The notes beneath the pieces are model-generated. The model worked only from the letters and a program-made list of their open reading frames with translations, did not search any database and was not told the origin of the DNA. The position numbers were made by a program, and so were the translations under genes. From a virus, in IMG/VR virus record IMGVR_UViG_3300029787_004704, positions 43,869 through 107,868 of that record: a stretch of 64,000 nt of DNA. The stretch is one strand, 5' to 3'. Every line of letters starts with the position of its first letter. Positions within the stretch are counted from its first letter, which is position 1. Below are positions 5,413 through 14,259 of this stretch, one piece after another.

Positions 5413-7422
5413 ATGGCTAGTTTTAAAGAGGTTGATATAGAAGGTGTTCAGGTAAAGGTTCCTCAAGATGGTTTTGCATCTGAAGAAACTCTACAAGAAT
5501 TGGTAAAAGCACTGGGTGGGCGTAGTGCCGCCAGTGGTGGTACCGGTGGAGCCAAAGCACTGGCCGGAGCCACAAAAGGAGCAGGCAAAGACGTAAAAGC
5601 ATTTGGTAAATCTTTGTTCAAAATGAATCCTGCCCTTAATGCCTTGGAAACAGGATTTAATCTGTTGGGATCTGCTATCACAGGGGCAACTGGTTTAGTA
5701 AAGTCAATGGCAACAGCCGATGGTTCGTTTCAATCTCTAGGTGCTGTGGTAGATTTTTCAACTGCCCAAATCACAAAATTTACTAATATGATTCCTATAT
5801 TTGGAGGATTTTTTACAGCCGTGGCAGAATCTTCGGCCGAGATGGTGAAACTTAAATTGGCATTTATGGATCTCCAAAGAGACACATTCCAGGGTCTGTC
5901 TGAAGCAGGTTTTAGATTGAATGGAAATTTAGGTGATACCTTAACCACAGTTTTAGCGGCGAATATCAGTTTGGATCAGTTTGGAAATATAGTTGGTGAA
6001 AACACTGATGGTTTGAGAATATTTGGTGGTACAATTAATAATGCCGCAGACCAATTTGCAAACAGATTAGGAAGGCTAACTGATCAAGGATCAGATGTGG
6101 GTATGGGATTGCGTCTGCTAGGATTAAATTCAACAGCTATTGCTGAAGAATTTGCCGACTTTGTTACAACAAACAGATTGAATGCATCTTTAATGACTGG
6201 CAATGAACGGCAGTTGAATGATCAGTTGCTTAAACGTACTAAGAATGAAAGAATAATAACTGAATTGTCTGGCAAGAGCATCAAAGAACAACGTGCGGCA
6301 CAAATGGCAGCTGTGGCTGATTCTGCCTTCCAGGCCGCTTTGGTAGGCATGGGAGAACAGGGAGCAGAATTGACCACATTTGTGGCAGGATTGCCAGGAC
6401 CAATAGGTGATGCTGTGAAACAGATTATTGCATTCGGCACAGTGACTGATGAACAGTCAGCAAGACTGATAGCAACTATACCAGGGTTAAGAGAAACTCT
6501 TGAAAATAATATTGAAGGCATCAAAAGCGGAAATATAAGTTCAAGCAAAGCAGTGGCAGACACAATCCAATTGGGGCAGAATGCAATTGAAGACGGCAAC
6601 GGTTTGTTCTTGGCAAAAATATCCATGATTGATCCTGCCTTTGCCGCAGTTGCTGATTTTATCATGCAAGGAAGAGCGTCGGCAATACAACTTGAAAATA
6701 TCAACGATGTGTTAGGTACTTCGTTCACTGAGCTTGGTCAGGCACAAGAAGAGTTTAATGCACAACATGATGAACAACTTAAGATAGCAGAGGATCTAGC
6801 CAAACAGGGCAAATTGAACGAAGAAAATCTTAGAGCGGCAGGCATGGATGATAAAACGATCGGTATATTGTTAAATGCTGTAAAAGTAGAAGATGCTGTG
6901 GGGACGTTCCAAGCAGGATTATTCCAAACAACAAATAATCTTGGTCTGTTGGATGACGGAATTACTGGATTGATTGATACTTTAAACAAGATGCTTAGAA
7001 TGATTGATCCTAATTACGTAAACCCTAACGAATTAGCCAGACGAACAAAGGAAGTGGCAGAAAAGGGCGGAGATCAATTATTTGATCCGCTACCAGGTAT
7101 GGTGTCACCTCTAGAAACAGATTTTAGAAAAGCAAGATTTGGAGGAGACATACAACAGCAAACAGAGGCATTGGTCGCTGAGGTAGGAATAAAGACAGTT
7201 GAGGCCGCAGTACAAGGCGGAAGTATGAACGCTGACGAGGTTAGGGAGTACAAGGATAATATGAAGGTCTTTGACCGTGAGTATGATGAGGATGGCAAGG
7301 TTATAACAAACGGATCTGGACCAAACATGCAAACAACTAATGACATATTGATTGATATCAATAAAAATATCAAAAAAAACAATACAGAAATCCACGGAGG
7401 CCTACTAAACACCAAGAATTAA
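5413..7422 (+). CDS. 29: Tail tape-measure/baseplate hub protein, gp29-type
   Basis: A 669-residue protein (T4 gp29 is 590). It begins MASFKEVDIEGVQVKVPQDG, has Gly/Ala-rich linkers around residues 35-60 and a long helical body with hydrophobic patches (LLGSAITGATGLVKSM, MIPIFGGFFTAVAESSAEM), then long charged helices (AQEEFNAQHDEQLKIAEDLAKQ). This is the composition of tape-measure proteins, which set tail length and leave the hub with the DNA. Assignment rests on composition and on its position divergent from gp26 and just before the portal, not on a unique motif. No Shine-Dalgarno site is obvious. A CATAAATA-type element lies about 35 bases upstream. Confidence 0.65.
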   Translation: MASFKEVDIEGVQVKVPQDGFASEETLQELVKALGGRSAASGGTGGAKALAGATKGAGKDVKAFGKSLFKMNPALNALETGFNLLGSAITGATGLVKSMATADGSFQSLGAVVDFSTAQITKFTNMIPIFGGFFTAVAESSAEMVKLKLAFMDLQRDTFQGLSEAGFRLNGNLGDTLTTVLAANISLDQFGNIVGENTDGLRIFGGTINNAADQFANRLGRLTDQGSDVGMGLRLLGLNSTAIAEEFADFVTTNRLNASLMTGNERQLNDQLLKRTKNERIITELSGKSIKEQRAAQMAAVADSAFQAALVGMGEQGAELTTFVAGLPGPIGDAVKQIIAFGTVTDEQSARLIATIPGLRETLENNIEGIKSGNISSSKAVADTIQLGQNAIEDGNGLFLAKISMIDPAFAAVADFIMQGRASAIQLENINDVLGTSFTELGQAQEEFNAQHDEQLKIAEDLAKQGKLNEENLRAAGMDDKTIGILLNAVKVEDAVGTFQAGLFQTTNNLGLLDDGITGLIDTLNKMLRMIDPNYVNPNELARRTKEVAEKGGDQLFDPLPGMVSPLETDFRKARFGGDIQQQTEALVAEVGIKTVEAAVQGGSMNADEVREYKDNMKVFDREYDEDGKVITNGSGPNMQTTNDILIDINKNIKKNNTEIHGGLLNTKN

Positions 7423-7431
7423 ATTAAATAG

Positions 7432-7460
7432 TTGCAATTAGGAGCAAACTAAGGTATAAT
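7432..7460 (+). promoter_or_regulatory. Sigma-70-type promoter before portal gene, leaderless
   Basis: TTGCAA (7432-7437), 17 bases, TATAAT (7455-7460). The portal ATG (7468) starts 7 bases after the -10 box. Confidence 0.5.
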
Positions 7461-7467
7461 ACAACAT

Positions 7468-9183
7468 ATGGCATGGAAAAAATATTTTAATCTTGTACAA
7501 CCAGACGGTTCAATGTCGCCAGTAAGTGGCACCAATACTGCCAATGGTGGTGCAATGATGGGCAAGAGAAACTACACTTCATATCTACCAGAAGTGTACA
7601 CAGGACATCCAAACAGACAAGAACGTTACTATCAATATGATTCAATGGATCAAGATTCAGAAGTAAATGCGGCATTGGATATCATTGCAGAATTCTGCAC
7701 ACAGAATAACGAAAAAACAAAAACACCTTTCACTATACAGTACAAAACAGAGCCAACAGAATCAGAAGCAATGATTTTGAATGATGCAATCAAGCAATTC
7801 ACATCATTGAATGATTGGAGCAGAAGAATGTTCCGTATGTTCCGAAACACATTAAAGTATGGTGATTCATTTTTTATTAGAGATCCTGAAACACAACAAT
7901 TGATTCATGTGGCGGCTACAAAATGTGAAAAAATTATTGTGAATGAATCCAAAGGCAAAACACCTGAACAGTATGTGTTCAAAGATTTAAACTTAAATCT
8001 AGAATCATTGTCAGCATCGCAAGTAGCGGCCAATGTAACATATTCTTCACCGGGTGCTTCTGCTATTATTGATCAAGGATATGGCAAGTCAGGTGGAGCA
8101 TATTCAGGACCAGGCACATATGGCACAGGCGGTTCAGGCAGATTCGAAAGCACACAGAATCAATATGCAATTGATGCCAATCATGTTACTCATATGAGCA
8201 TGTCAGAAGGACTTGATGCAAACTTCCCATTTGGTACATCCATACTGGAAACTGTGTTCAAAACATTCAAGCAGAAAGAAATGCTGGAAGATGCTATCAT
8301 CATATACAGAGTACACAGAGCACCTGAACGTAGAGTGTTTTATATTGATGTAGGCAACATGCCAACACATATGGCCATGGGTTTTGTTGAAAGAGTCAAA
8401 AATGAAATTCACCAAAGACGTATTCCATCTGTGAGCGGTGGACAGAATTCAGTGGATGCAACATACAATCCGTTAAGCATAAACGAAGATTATTTCTTCC
8501 CACAAACAGCAGAAGGTAGAGGCTCTAAAGTGGAAACATTGCCAGGTGGCACAAACCTAGGTGAAATTGATGACTTAAGATACTTTACTAATAAACTGTA
8601 TCGTGCTTTGAGGATTCCAAGTGCTTATTTGCCCACAGGCCCAGATGATGGTGCCAACCCACAATACTCAGATGGTAGAGTAGGCACAGCATATATTCAA
8701 GAATTAAGATTCAACAAGTATTGTGAAAGATTGCAGGACATTGTTATTCCGCCAATCAATCATGAGTTCAAGTTGTTCCTTAAACAAAGAGGCATTAACA
8801 TAGACACATCATTGTTTGATGTAAAACTTACACCACCACAAAACTTTGCCGCATACAGACAGATTGAACTAGACAATCAACGTGTACAAGCATTCACACA
8901 GATAGAGCAAGTACCATATTTGAGTAAAAGATTTGCTTTACAAAGATTCTTAGGATTGAGTGAACAAGAACTTGCTAAAAATATGGAGATGTGGGCAGAA
9001 GAAAAAGGCGAATCAATGGACAATGCTGTCAAAGGTGAAGATCTACGTAATGTAGGAGTCACTGGCGGCGATCTTAACACAGACATATCAGATCAAACTC
9101 AACCCGATGAAGCACCAGAAGGTCCAGGACCAGGCGAAGAAGGTGGCGAACTCGAAGCTGGCGATGATGATATTGAGATCTAG
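7468..9183 (+). CDS. 20: Portal vertex protein gp20
   Basis: A 571-residue T4-type portal protein (T4 gp20 is 524). It forms the dodecameric ring at the special capsid vertex through which gp17 packages DNA and to which the neck attaches. Family features in order: N-terminal YLPEVYTGHPNRQERYYQYD, SEVNAALDIIAEFC, the core segment RAPERRVFYIDVGNMP, LPGGTNLGEIDDLRYF, then ALRIPSAYLP. These are the central and clip/stem regions of gp20 proteins. A Gly/Ser-rich insertion lies near residues 205-225. The C-terminal tail is acidic and Gly-rich. It starts the head operon (small protein, DUF115-like, core, gp21, gp22, gp23). TATAAT lies 7 bases before the ATG. Confidence 0.95.
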   Translation: MAWKKYFNLVQPDGSMSPVSGTNTANGGAMMGKRNYTSYLPEVYTGHPNRQERYYQYDSMDQDSEVNAALDIIAEFCTQNNEKTKTPFTIQYKTEPTESEAMILNDAIKQFTSLNDWSRRMFRMFRNTLKYGDSFFIRDPETQQLIHVAATKCEKIIVNESKGKTPEQYVFKDLNLNLESLSASQVAANVTYSSPGASAIIDQGYGKSGGAYSGPGTYGTGGSGRFESTQNQYAIDANHVTHMSMSEGLDANFPFGTSILETVFKTFKQKEMLEDAIIIYRVHRAPERRVFYIDVGNMPTHMAMGFVERVKNEIHQRRIPSVSGGQNSVDATYNPLSINEDYFFPQTAEGRGSKVETLPGGTNLGEIDDLRYFTNKLYRALRIPSAYLPTGPDDGANPQYSDGRVGTAYIQELRFNKYCERLQDIVIPPINHEFKLFLKQRGINIDTSLFDVKLTPPQNFAAYRQIELDNQRVQAFTQIEQVPYLSKRFALQRFLGLSEQELAKNMEMWAEEKGESMDNAVKGEDLRNVGVTGGDLNTDISDQTQPDEAPEGPGPGEEGGELEAGDDDIEI

Positions 9184-9190
9184 GTAAATA
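9183..9190 (+). promoter_or_regulatory. Late element GGTAAATA, 5 bases before ATG
   Basis: The element overlaps the end of the portal gene. The start codon of the next gene (9196) follows after CTGTC, with no Shine-Dalgarno site. Confidence 0.55.
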
Positions 9191-9195
9191 CTGTC

Positions 9196-9423
9196 ATGCA
9201 ACTATTTGAGTTTTTTACAGAATTAGATCAAGACAGATACAACAGCGATATGGACATCACTGTGTACGAAAAGAGCGATACAAGAAAATCTAAACTCACA
9301 CTAGAAATGTTAAATCAACTTAGACATCACATGCAGTCACGCAGACAAGAAAAAGTCAAAGCAATGGAACTGTATCAAAAAATGTACGGTGGCTCAGTTG
9401 GCGACTCAGCTGAAGTAGCCTAG
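9196..9423 (+). CDS. Small head protein in the gp67 position
   Basis: A 75-residue protein starting MQLFEFFTELDQD, followed by a charged helical body (LTLEMLNQLRHHMQSRRQEKV). In T4 the small prohead core protein gp67 lies directly after gp20, and this gene has that position and size. Sequence similarity to gp67 is not evident to me. The N-terminus resembles capsid-targeting peptides (an L-F-E at residues 3-5). It is probably a prohead core component, inferred from position. Confidence 0.55.
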   Translation: MQLFEFFTELDQDRYNSDMDITVYEKSDTRKSKLTLEMLNQLRHHMQSRRQEKVKAMELYQKMYGGSVGDSAEVA

Positions 9424-9442
9424 TACTAATTAATCTACATCA

Positions 9443-10303
9443 ATGGCAGGAAGAAGAGCACAGTGGAGACTCGCATCAGCACAAGCGGCTGTTCGTGGAG
9501 AAAAAACAGTATCCTTGTATGGCAAGACAGGTGAAATATCTGCATGGCTCAATCCTGAACAACTTAAAGACCCTAAAAAAACTCTTGCAGAACTTGAAAA
9601 AATTACAAAAAAATCTCACAAAGCAGAGATACCAAAATCAGAACCTATACCACCCAAAGACACTGCATACAAACCAGACGGTGAAGTGTGTTTCCTAATA
9701 GCCAACGGTGAATCAAGACGTGCATTTGATCTGAACAAACTTAAAGGCAAAGGATACATTGTAGGAATGAATGTGTTGCCTGTGGTAGAAGATTTTTGGC
9801 CTGACATGTTGGTCAGTGTGGATATTGCTACGGTCAAATGGTTGAGTGAAAAAGATGTGCCAGCAAAACTTGAACATTGGAGTTATCCGCGAGGCGGAGT
9901 AAAAGATCCTAGGATCAAAAGAATAGCAAAAGACTGGGGTTGGTCATCAGGCCCAACAGCAACAAGAATAGCACTTGAATACAAACGGTTTAAAACACTG
10001 TACATCCTAGGCATGGATTTTTTCGGCATAACTGCTACAGGCGAAGTTGATGAGAAAAAAGGCGACAAATTAAACAACATGTACAAAGGACAAGAAAGAT
10101 ACCGCAAAGCCAACTCAAGCAGAACCTATTTTGGCAACTGGCAGAATCAAATGGAAACTAACACCAAGAATCATCCTGATGCTAAATTTTACCATGTAGT
10201 GCTGGATAATCAAAAATCACCCAATAAACTAGCACAAAAGTCCAATTGGATAGACATAAATTATAGTATATTTGAAGAACATCTTCAAAAAATGTCAAAA
10301 TGA
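9443..10303 (+). CDS. DUF115/MptE-like nucleotide-binding-type protein inserted in head operon
   Basis: A 286-residue protein. The central part has a Rossmann-like pattern: VCFLIANGESRRAFDLNKLKG, then YIVGMNVLPVV and a strand MLVSVDIATV. This recalls the GGGPSL..fdl..lkg pattern of DUF115/MptE-like and some glycosyl-transfer-associated proteins. Later segments are WGWSSGPTATRIALE and LYILGMDFFG. The N-terminal ~60 residues are basic and Lys-rich. T4 has no such gene between gp20 and the core genes, so it is an insertion into the head block. It could modify a virion glycan or a nucleotide. No catalytic residue can be assigned. Confidence 0.45.
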   Translation: MAGRRAQWRLASAQAAVRGEKTVSLYGKTGEISAWLNPEQLKDPKKTLAELEKITKKSHKAEIPKSEPIPPKDTAYKPDGEVCFLIANGESRRAFDLNKLKGKGYIVGMNVLPVVEDFWPDMLVSVDIATVKWLSEKDVPAKLEHWSYPRGGVKDPRIKRIAKDWGWSSGPTATRIALEYKRFKTLYILGMDFFGITATGEVDEKKGDKLNNMYKGQERYRKANSSRTYFGNWQNQMETNTKNHPDAKFYHVVLDNQKSPNKLAQKSNWIDINYSIFEEHLQKMSK

Positions 10304-10334
10304 GCCTCTTAAAAAGGTCTTAACTCCTTGCAAC

Positions 10335-10342
10335 CTTAAATA
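10335..10342 (+). promoter_or_regulatory. Late element CTTAAATA upstream of core/protease/scaffold/capsid genes
   Basis: It lies 32 bases before the ATG at 10375, leaving room for a leader with an AAGGAG Shine-Dalgarno site. This is the leadered class of late promoter, unlike the leaderless class used by many other genes here. Confidence 0.5.
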
Positions 10343-10374
10343 CAACACCTAACAACCAACCAAAGGAGACAATC

Positions 10375-11280
10375 ATGTCTAAATTTGAAAAACTCCTGGA
10401 CTTGCTTGTGAATGAGCAAAAGGATGAAGCTGAAAAAGTATTTCATGAAATAGTTGTCGAAAAATCAAGACAAATTTATGAAGGCATCCTTGCTGACGAA
10501 GAAGCAACAGAGGACACAGCTAAAGACGCTGAAGAAGTTGAAGAAGCATCGGACAAAGATGAAGATGCCGAAACTGAAGCAGTAGACGAAGCAAAAAAAG
10601 ATGATGACGACGAAGACGATAAAGATAAAGAAGAAGTTGATGAAACTTCTGATGAAGAAGTCGACGAAGCATCTGAAGAAACTATCGAAGAAATTGGCGG
10701 AGACGCTACAGACGATTTAATATCAGATATCGAAGCAGAAGCAGAAGGCGACGACATGGCTGACATGGGAGATGAAAATGGCGACATGGACATGGACGGT
10801 GACGGCGATGCAGATCCTGAAGCAGAAGAAATGTTCGAACCATTAGAAAAAGAACTTGACGCTCTAAAAGCCGAGTTTGCTAAAATGATGGACAGCGACG
10901 AAGAAGGTGAAGCTGAAGAATCAGTAAATCCTTTCGAAGACGCAGAACCAAAAGATGCTGATACTATTGTTAAAGAATATGCAAACATGGTTAAAGACGG
11001 ACACGGTGCAGAGAAAAAAGGCTCTGAATCAGGTGCGGATAATAAAAAATCAGTGGTTGCTAAGAAAAACAAACCAATGAATAATGCATCTCCAGTAAAA
11101 ATGGACCAAGGCGGCGAAGAAAAAGGCGGCGTTGGAAAAGCACTTACAGGTGACACAGCGAAACCTATGGGCGGATCTTATAAAAATGCAGGTGGAATTA
11201 ATAAAGTTTCAACTGAAAAAACTCCAGCACCACAGAACGACACTGGATCAACTGACAAGTCACCAGTTGCTACAAAGTAA
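10375..11280 (+). CDS. Acidic prohead core protein (gp68 position)
   Basis: A 301-residue, extremely acidic protein. After an amphipathic N-terminus (MSKFEKLLDLLVNEQKD..., with VEKSRQIYEGIL), residues ~40-190 are mostly Glu/Asp with Ala and Lys. The C-terminal third is Gly/Lys/Ser-rich and probably disordered. It lies just before the prohead protease, where T4 has the core protein gp68, and the acidic composition recalls the processed T4 core peptides. Several Leu-x-Glu sites could be cut by gp21. The start is fixed by AAGGAG 7 bases before the ATG. The role as an internal scaffold is inferred from position and composition. Confidence 0.65.
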   Translation: MSKFEKLLDLLVNEQKDEAEKVFHEIVVEKSRQIYEGILADEEATEDTAKDAEEVEEASDKDEDAETEAVDEAKKDDDDEDDKDKEEVDETSDEEVDEASEETIEEIGGDATDDLISDIEAEAEGDDMADMGDENGDMDMDGDGDADPEAEEMFEPLEKELDALKAEFAKMMDSDEEGEAEESVNPFEDAEPKDADTIVKEYANMVKDGHGAEKKGSESGADNKKSVVAKKNKPMNNASPVKMDQGGEEKGGVGKALTGDTAKPMGGSYKNAGGINKVSTEKTPAPQNDTGSTDKSPVATK

Positions 11281-11292
11281 GGAAATAGGATA

Positions 11293-11916
11293 ATGCAAGT
11301 ACTATCGGAACGATTAACATTTGATCAAGCACAAGTTGTGGTTGAATCAAGTAACGAAGGTAAGGACTTGTACATGAAAGGCATTTGCATTCAAGGTAAC
11401 GTTAAAAATGCAAACCAAAGAGTGTATCCTACTTCGGAAATTAGTAAAGCAGTACAAAAAGTATCCGAACAAGTTGCCGGGGGCTCAAGTGTCCTCGGCG
11501 AGGTTGACCATCCAGAAGATCTCAAAATCAATTTAGATAGAGTATCTCACATGATTACAAGCATGTGGATGGAAGGCCATAACGGATATGGAAAATTAAA
11601 GATTCTCCCAACACCAATGGGAAAATTAGTAGAAACAATGTTACAATCAGGCGTAAAATTAGGCGTATCATCCAGAGGATCAGGCAACGTAGACGAGGCA
11701 TCAGGGAACGTATCAGAATTTGATATTATTACCGTGGATGTTGTGGCTCAACCATCGGCTCCCAATGCTTACCCAACTCCAATTTATGAAGGTCTCCTTA
11801 ATATGAGACACGGTCATAAACTAATGGGAATTGCGAAAGCGGCAAGAGAAGACAGTAGAGTTCAAAAACATCTAAAAGAAGGAGTGATCCAATTAATAAA
11901 GGATCTTAAACTATAA
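11293..11916 (+). CDS. 21: Prohead core protease gp21
   Basis: A 207-residue serine protease of the T4 gp21 family (T4: 212). The catalytic His is in GEVDHPEDL (His73). The nucleophile Ser lies in KLGVSSRGSG (126/127), and the DIITVDVVAQPSAPNA strand follows. It sits in the prohead core, cuts scaffold, core proteins and the capsid N-terminus at (L/I)-x-E sites, then itself. A weak GGA-rich Shine-Dalgarno site precedes the ATG. It lies between the acidic core protein and the scaffold, as in T4. Candidate substrates in this window include gp23 (L-S-E at residues 40-42) and the capsid-targeting-like peptides. Confidence 0.95.
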   Translation: MQVLSERLTFDQAQVVVESSNEGKDLYMKGICIQGNVKNANQRVYPTSEISKAVQKVSEQVAGGSSVLGEVDHPEDLKINLDRVSHMITSMWMEGHNGYGKLKILPTPMGKLVETMLQSGVKLGVSSRGSGNVDEASGNVSEFDIITVDVVAQPSAPNAYPTPIYEGLLNMRHGHKLMGIAKAAREDSRVQKHLKEGVIQLIKDLKL

Positions 11917-11926
11917 GGAGAAAATT

Positions 11927-12994
11927 ATGCTAGAAGTAATCAAACAACTCCTTGACAAAGACCTGGTAAACGAAGAAACTCGTGCCGAAATACAAGAGGC
12001 ATGGGATCAGAAGTTATCAGAAGTCAAAGAAGAAGCAAAAACCGAAGTAAGAGAGGAATTTGCAACAAGATACGAGCATGACAAGTCCGTAATGGTAGAA
12101 GCAATGGACCGACTAGTCAACGAAGCTCTGCAAAAAGAAATTGCAGAATTTGTTGAAGATAGAAAACAACTAGCGGCCCAAAGAGTAATGTACAAAAGAG
12201 GTGTTAAACCACACATGGAAACACTTCAAAAGTTTGTTACTCGTCAACTTGCAACTGAAATGGCTGAGTTACAAGCAGATAGAAAATCAATGGCAGAGCA
12301 AATTAAAACTCTAGAAGCATTTGTTACATCAACACTTGCTAAAGAGCTTAATGAGTTTGAAAGTGATAAACGATCTGTTGTAGAAACTCGCGTAAAACTA
12401 GTTAAAGAAGCAAAAGAAAAATTTGCTCAAATTAGAAACGCATTCATTAAGAAAGCAAGTAAAATTGTAGAACAAGTAGTAAGTGAGAATATCACTAAAG
12501 AGATGACACAATTTAAAGATGACATCAAAACTGCTAGGGAAAACAATTTTGGACGTAAGATTTTTGAAGCATATACTTCAGAATATCTAACTTCATACCT
12601 GCATGAGACTTCTGAAATTCGTAAATTGCAGAAACAACTCGACGAGACCACAGCACAAGTTGAAGAGAACGAAAAACTTCTTGAGTCTGAGAAAATCGAA
12701 AAACATAAGATTGAATCAAGACACAGAAGAGATAAAGTTCTTAACGAAATGTTAGGTCCACTTTCAGGTGATAAGAAAGAAGTTATGGGCAATCTGTTAG
12801 AAACAGTTCAAACAGACAACCTAAAAACAGCTTTCACAAAATATCTTCCACACGTAATGAAAGACGCTAAAAAAGCTTCAATCATAAGTGAGTCAAGAAC
12901 AGAAAAAACAGGCGATAAAACACAGGCAAACACACAGGCAAAAGAACAAGACGCGGATGTATTAAGCATTCGTAAATTAGCAGGTATAAACTAA
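11927..12994 (+). CDS. 22: Prohead scaffold protein gp22
   Basis: A 355-residue, almost entirely helical and charged protein, as expected for the T4 gp22 scaffold (269 residues in T4). Three related internal segments recur in its first half (FVEDRKQLAAQRV, ELQADRKSMAEQI, EFESDKRSVVETR), a roughly 35-40 residue helical repeat. The body continues as coiled coil (KLQKQLDETTAQVEENEKLL). The C-terminus ends LSIRKLAGIN, the conserved tail that contacts the capsid protein. The start has a clear AAGGAG. It forms the assembly core and is degraded by gp21. It lies directly before gp23. Confidence 0.9.
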   Translation: MLEVIKQLLDKDLVNEETRAEIQEAWDQKLSEVKEEAKTEVREEFATRYEHDKSVMVEAMDRLVNEALQKEIAEFVEDRKQLAAQRVMYKRGVKPHMETLQKFVTRQLATEMAELQADRKSMAEQIKTLEAFVTSTLAKELNEFESDKRSVVETRVKLVKEAKEKFAQIRNAFIKKASKIVEQVVSENITKEMTQFKDDIKTARENNFGRKIFEAYTSEYLTSYLHETSEIRKLQKQLDETTAQVEENEKLLESEKIEKHKIESRHRRDKVLNEMLGPLSGDKKEVMGNLLETVQTDNLKTAFTKYLPHVMKDAKKASIISESRTEKTGDKTQANTQAKEQDADVLSIRKLAGIN

Positions 12995-13007
12995 GGAGAA
13001 ACAAAAC

Positions 13008-14183
13008 ATGACATCCCAATTGCTAGAACATAAATGGCAAGAAACTAAAGGCGCTTTAATGGAAGGCGTTGAAGGTTCTAAAGCCAAAAACTTGGATGTG
13101 GTCTTAGAGAATACACGCAAATACTTGTCAGAGCAGGCAACTTCTGGAGCTACTGGTTCCGGTAACGTTGCAACTCTAAACAGAGTAATTTTGCCTGTAA
13201 TTCGTAGGGTCATGCCAACAGTGATTGCTAACGAGCTAGTAGGTGTACAACCTATGACTGGCCCAGTTGGTCAAATTCACACATTGAGAGTTAGATATGC
13301 TGACGCAACTACCGGCGGTGCTACAAACATCGCAGCTGGTGACGAAGCATTATCACCTTTCAAAATTGCATCATCTTATTCAGGTAACGACAGTGACCCG
13401 GCTAAGGGTGCATCAACAGCTACTTTAGAAGGTACTGCAGGTAACAGATTAAACGTGCAGATCCTAAAACAAGTAGTAGAAGCTAAATCAAGAAAACTAT
13501 CTGCAAGATGGACTTTTGAAGCGGCTCAAGACGCACAAGCACAGCAAGGTGTTGATATTGAAGCAGAAATCATGGCGGCATTAGCTCAAGAGATTACTGC
13601 TGAGATCGACCAAGAAATAATCGGCTCTCTAAGAACATTAGCGGGTTCGGCAGCTGCGGCTTTTGATCAATCTGCTGTTTCAGGTACAGCAACATTCGTT
13701 GGTGACGAACATGCGGCTCTAGCTGTACTGATCAACCAACAAGCAAACTTAATTGCACAAAGAACAAGACGTGGTGCAGGTAACTATGCTGTTGTTTCAT
13801 CTGAAGCACTAACAATCTTACAATCTGCTACAACTTCAGCGTTTGCTAGATCTACAGAGGGTGTATTTGAAGCACCAACTAACACTAAGTTTGTTGGAAC
13901 TTTGAACAACTCAATGAGAGTCTACGTAGACGGTTATGCAGCTACAGGAACAGATGTATTAGTAGGATACAAAGGACCATCAGAAGCAGATGCTCCAGCG
14001 TTCTATTGCCCATACATACCGTTAATGAGCTCAGGCGTTGTACTGGATCCGTCTACATTCGAGCCGGTAGTAAGTTTCTTAACTAGATATGGATACACTG
14101 AGTTATCAAACACAGCATCATCTCTAGGTAATGCGGCTGACTATCTTGCTAGAATTAGCATCAGTAACGTATCATTCAAATAA
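13008..14183 (+). CDS. 23: Major capsid protein gp23
   Basis: A 391-residue HK97-fold major capsid protein, shorter than T4 gp23 (521), so the surface insertion domain is probably reduced. Family signatures: PVIRRVMPTVIANELVGVQP, MTGPVGQIHTLRVRYA, then SRKLSARWTFEAAQD, TRRGAGNYAVVSSEAL, and AFYCPYIPLMSSGVVLDP. The N-terminal ~42 residues are a likely delta region. Leu-Ser-Glu at 40-42 is a good gp21 site, just before a Gly/Ser/Thr-rich stretch, as in T4 where cleavage precedes the VQPM region. AAGGAG lies before the ATG. Strong hairpins follow the stop codon, fitting high expression. Confidence 0.97.
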   Translation: MTSQLLEHKWQETKGALMEGVEGSKAKNLDVVLENTRKYLSEQATSGATGSGNVATLNRVILPVIRRVMPTVIANELVGVQPMTGPVGQIHTLRVRYADATTGGATNIAAGDEALSPFKIASSYSGNDSDPAKGASTATLEGTAGNRLNVQILKQVVEAKSRKLSARWTFEAAQDAQAQQGVDIEAEIMAALAQEITAEIDQEIIGSLRTLAGSAAAAFDQSAVSGTATFVGDEHAALAVLINQQANLIAQRTRRGAGNYAVVSSEALTILQSATTSAFARSTEGVFEAPTNTKFVGTLNNSMRVYVDGYAATGTDVLVGYKGPSEADAPAFYCPYIPLMSSGVVLDPSTFEPVVSFLTRYGYTELSNTASSLGNAADYLARISISNVSFK

Positions 14184-14226
14184 TTTTATTTGAATACTAG
14201 AAGGGGGGCCATTGTGCCCCTCTTCT
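14175..14226 (+). terminator. Double hairpin after the capsid gene
   Basis: The first stem TTCAAATAA/TTATTTGAA (14175-14194) overlaps the gp23 stop. The second is an 11-bp stem (14199-14226) with AGAAG+GGGGC pairing to GCCCC+TCTTCT, one G-U pair and a 6-base loop. It is followed by TCTTG rather than a clean T run, so it may act as terminator, 3'-end stabiliser or both. Confidence 0.65.
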
Positions 14227-14245
14227 CTTGAGTTCAGTATACTTC

Positions 14246-14253
14246 AATAAATA
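14246..14253 (+). promoter_or_regulatory. Late element AATAAATA, 6 bases before ATG
   Basis: It precedes the 802-residue fibre gene with a CTTCAT gap and no Shine-Dalgarno site, predicting a leaderless transcript. Confidence 0.65.
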
Positions 14254-14259
14254 CTTCAT

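Noticed and set aside
10476-11156. Ser-rich 226-codon minus-strand frame opposite the acidic core protein
   Set aside because: It is an antisense reading of GAA/GAC-rich codons (giving TTC/GTC/TCx), a well-known shadow effect.
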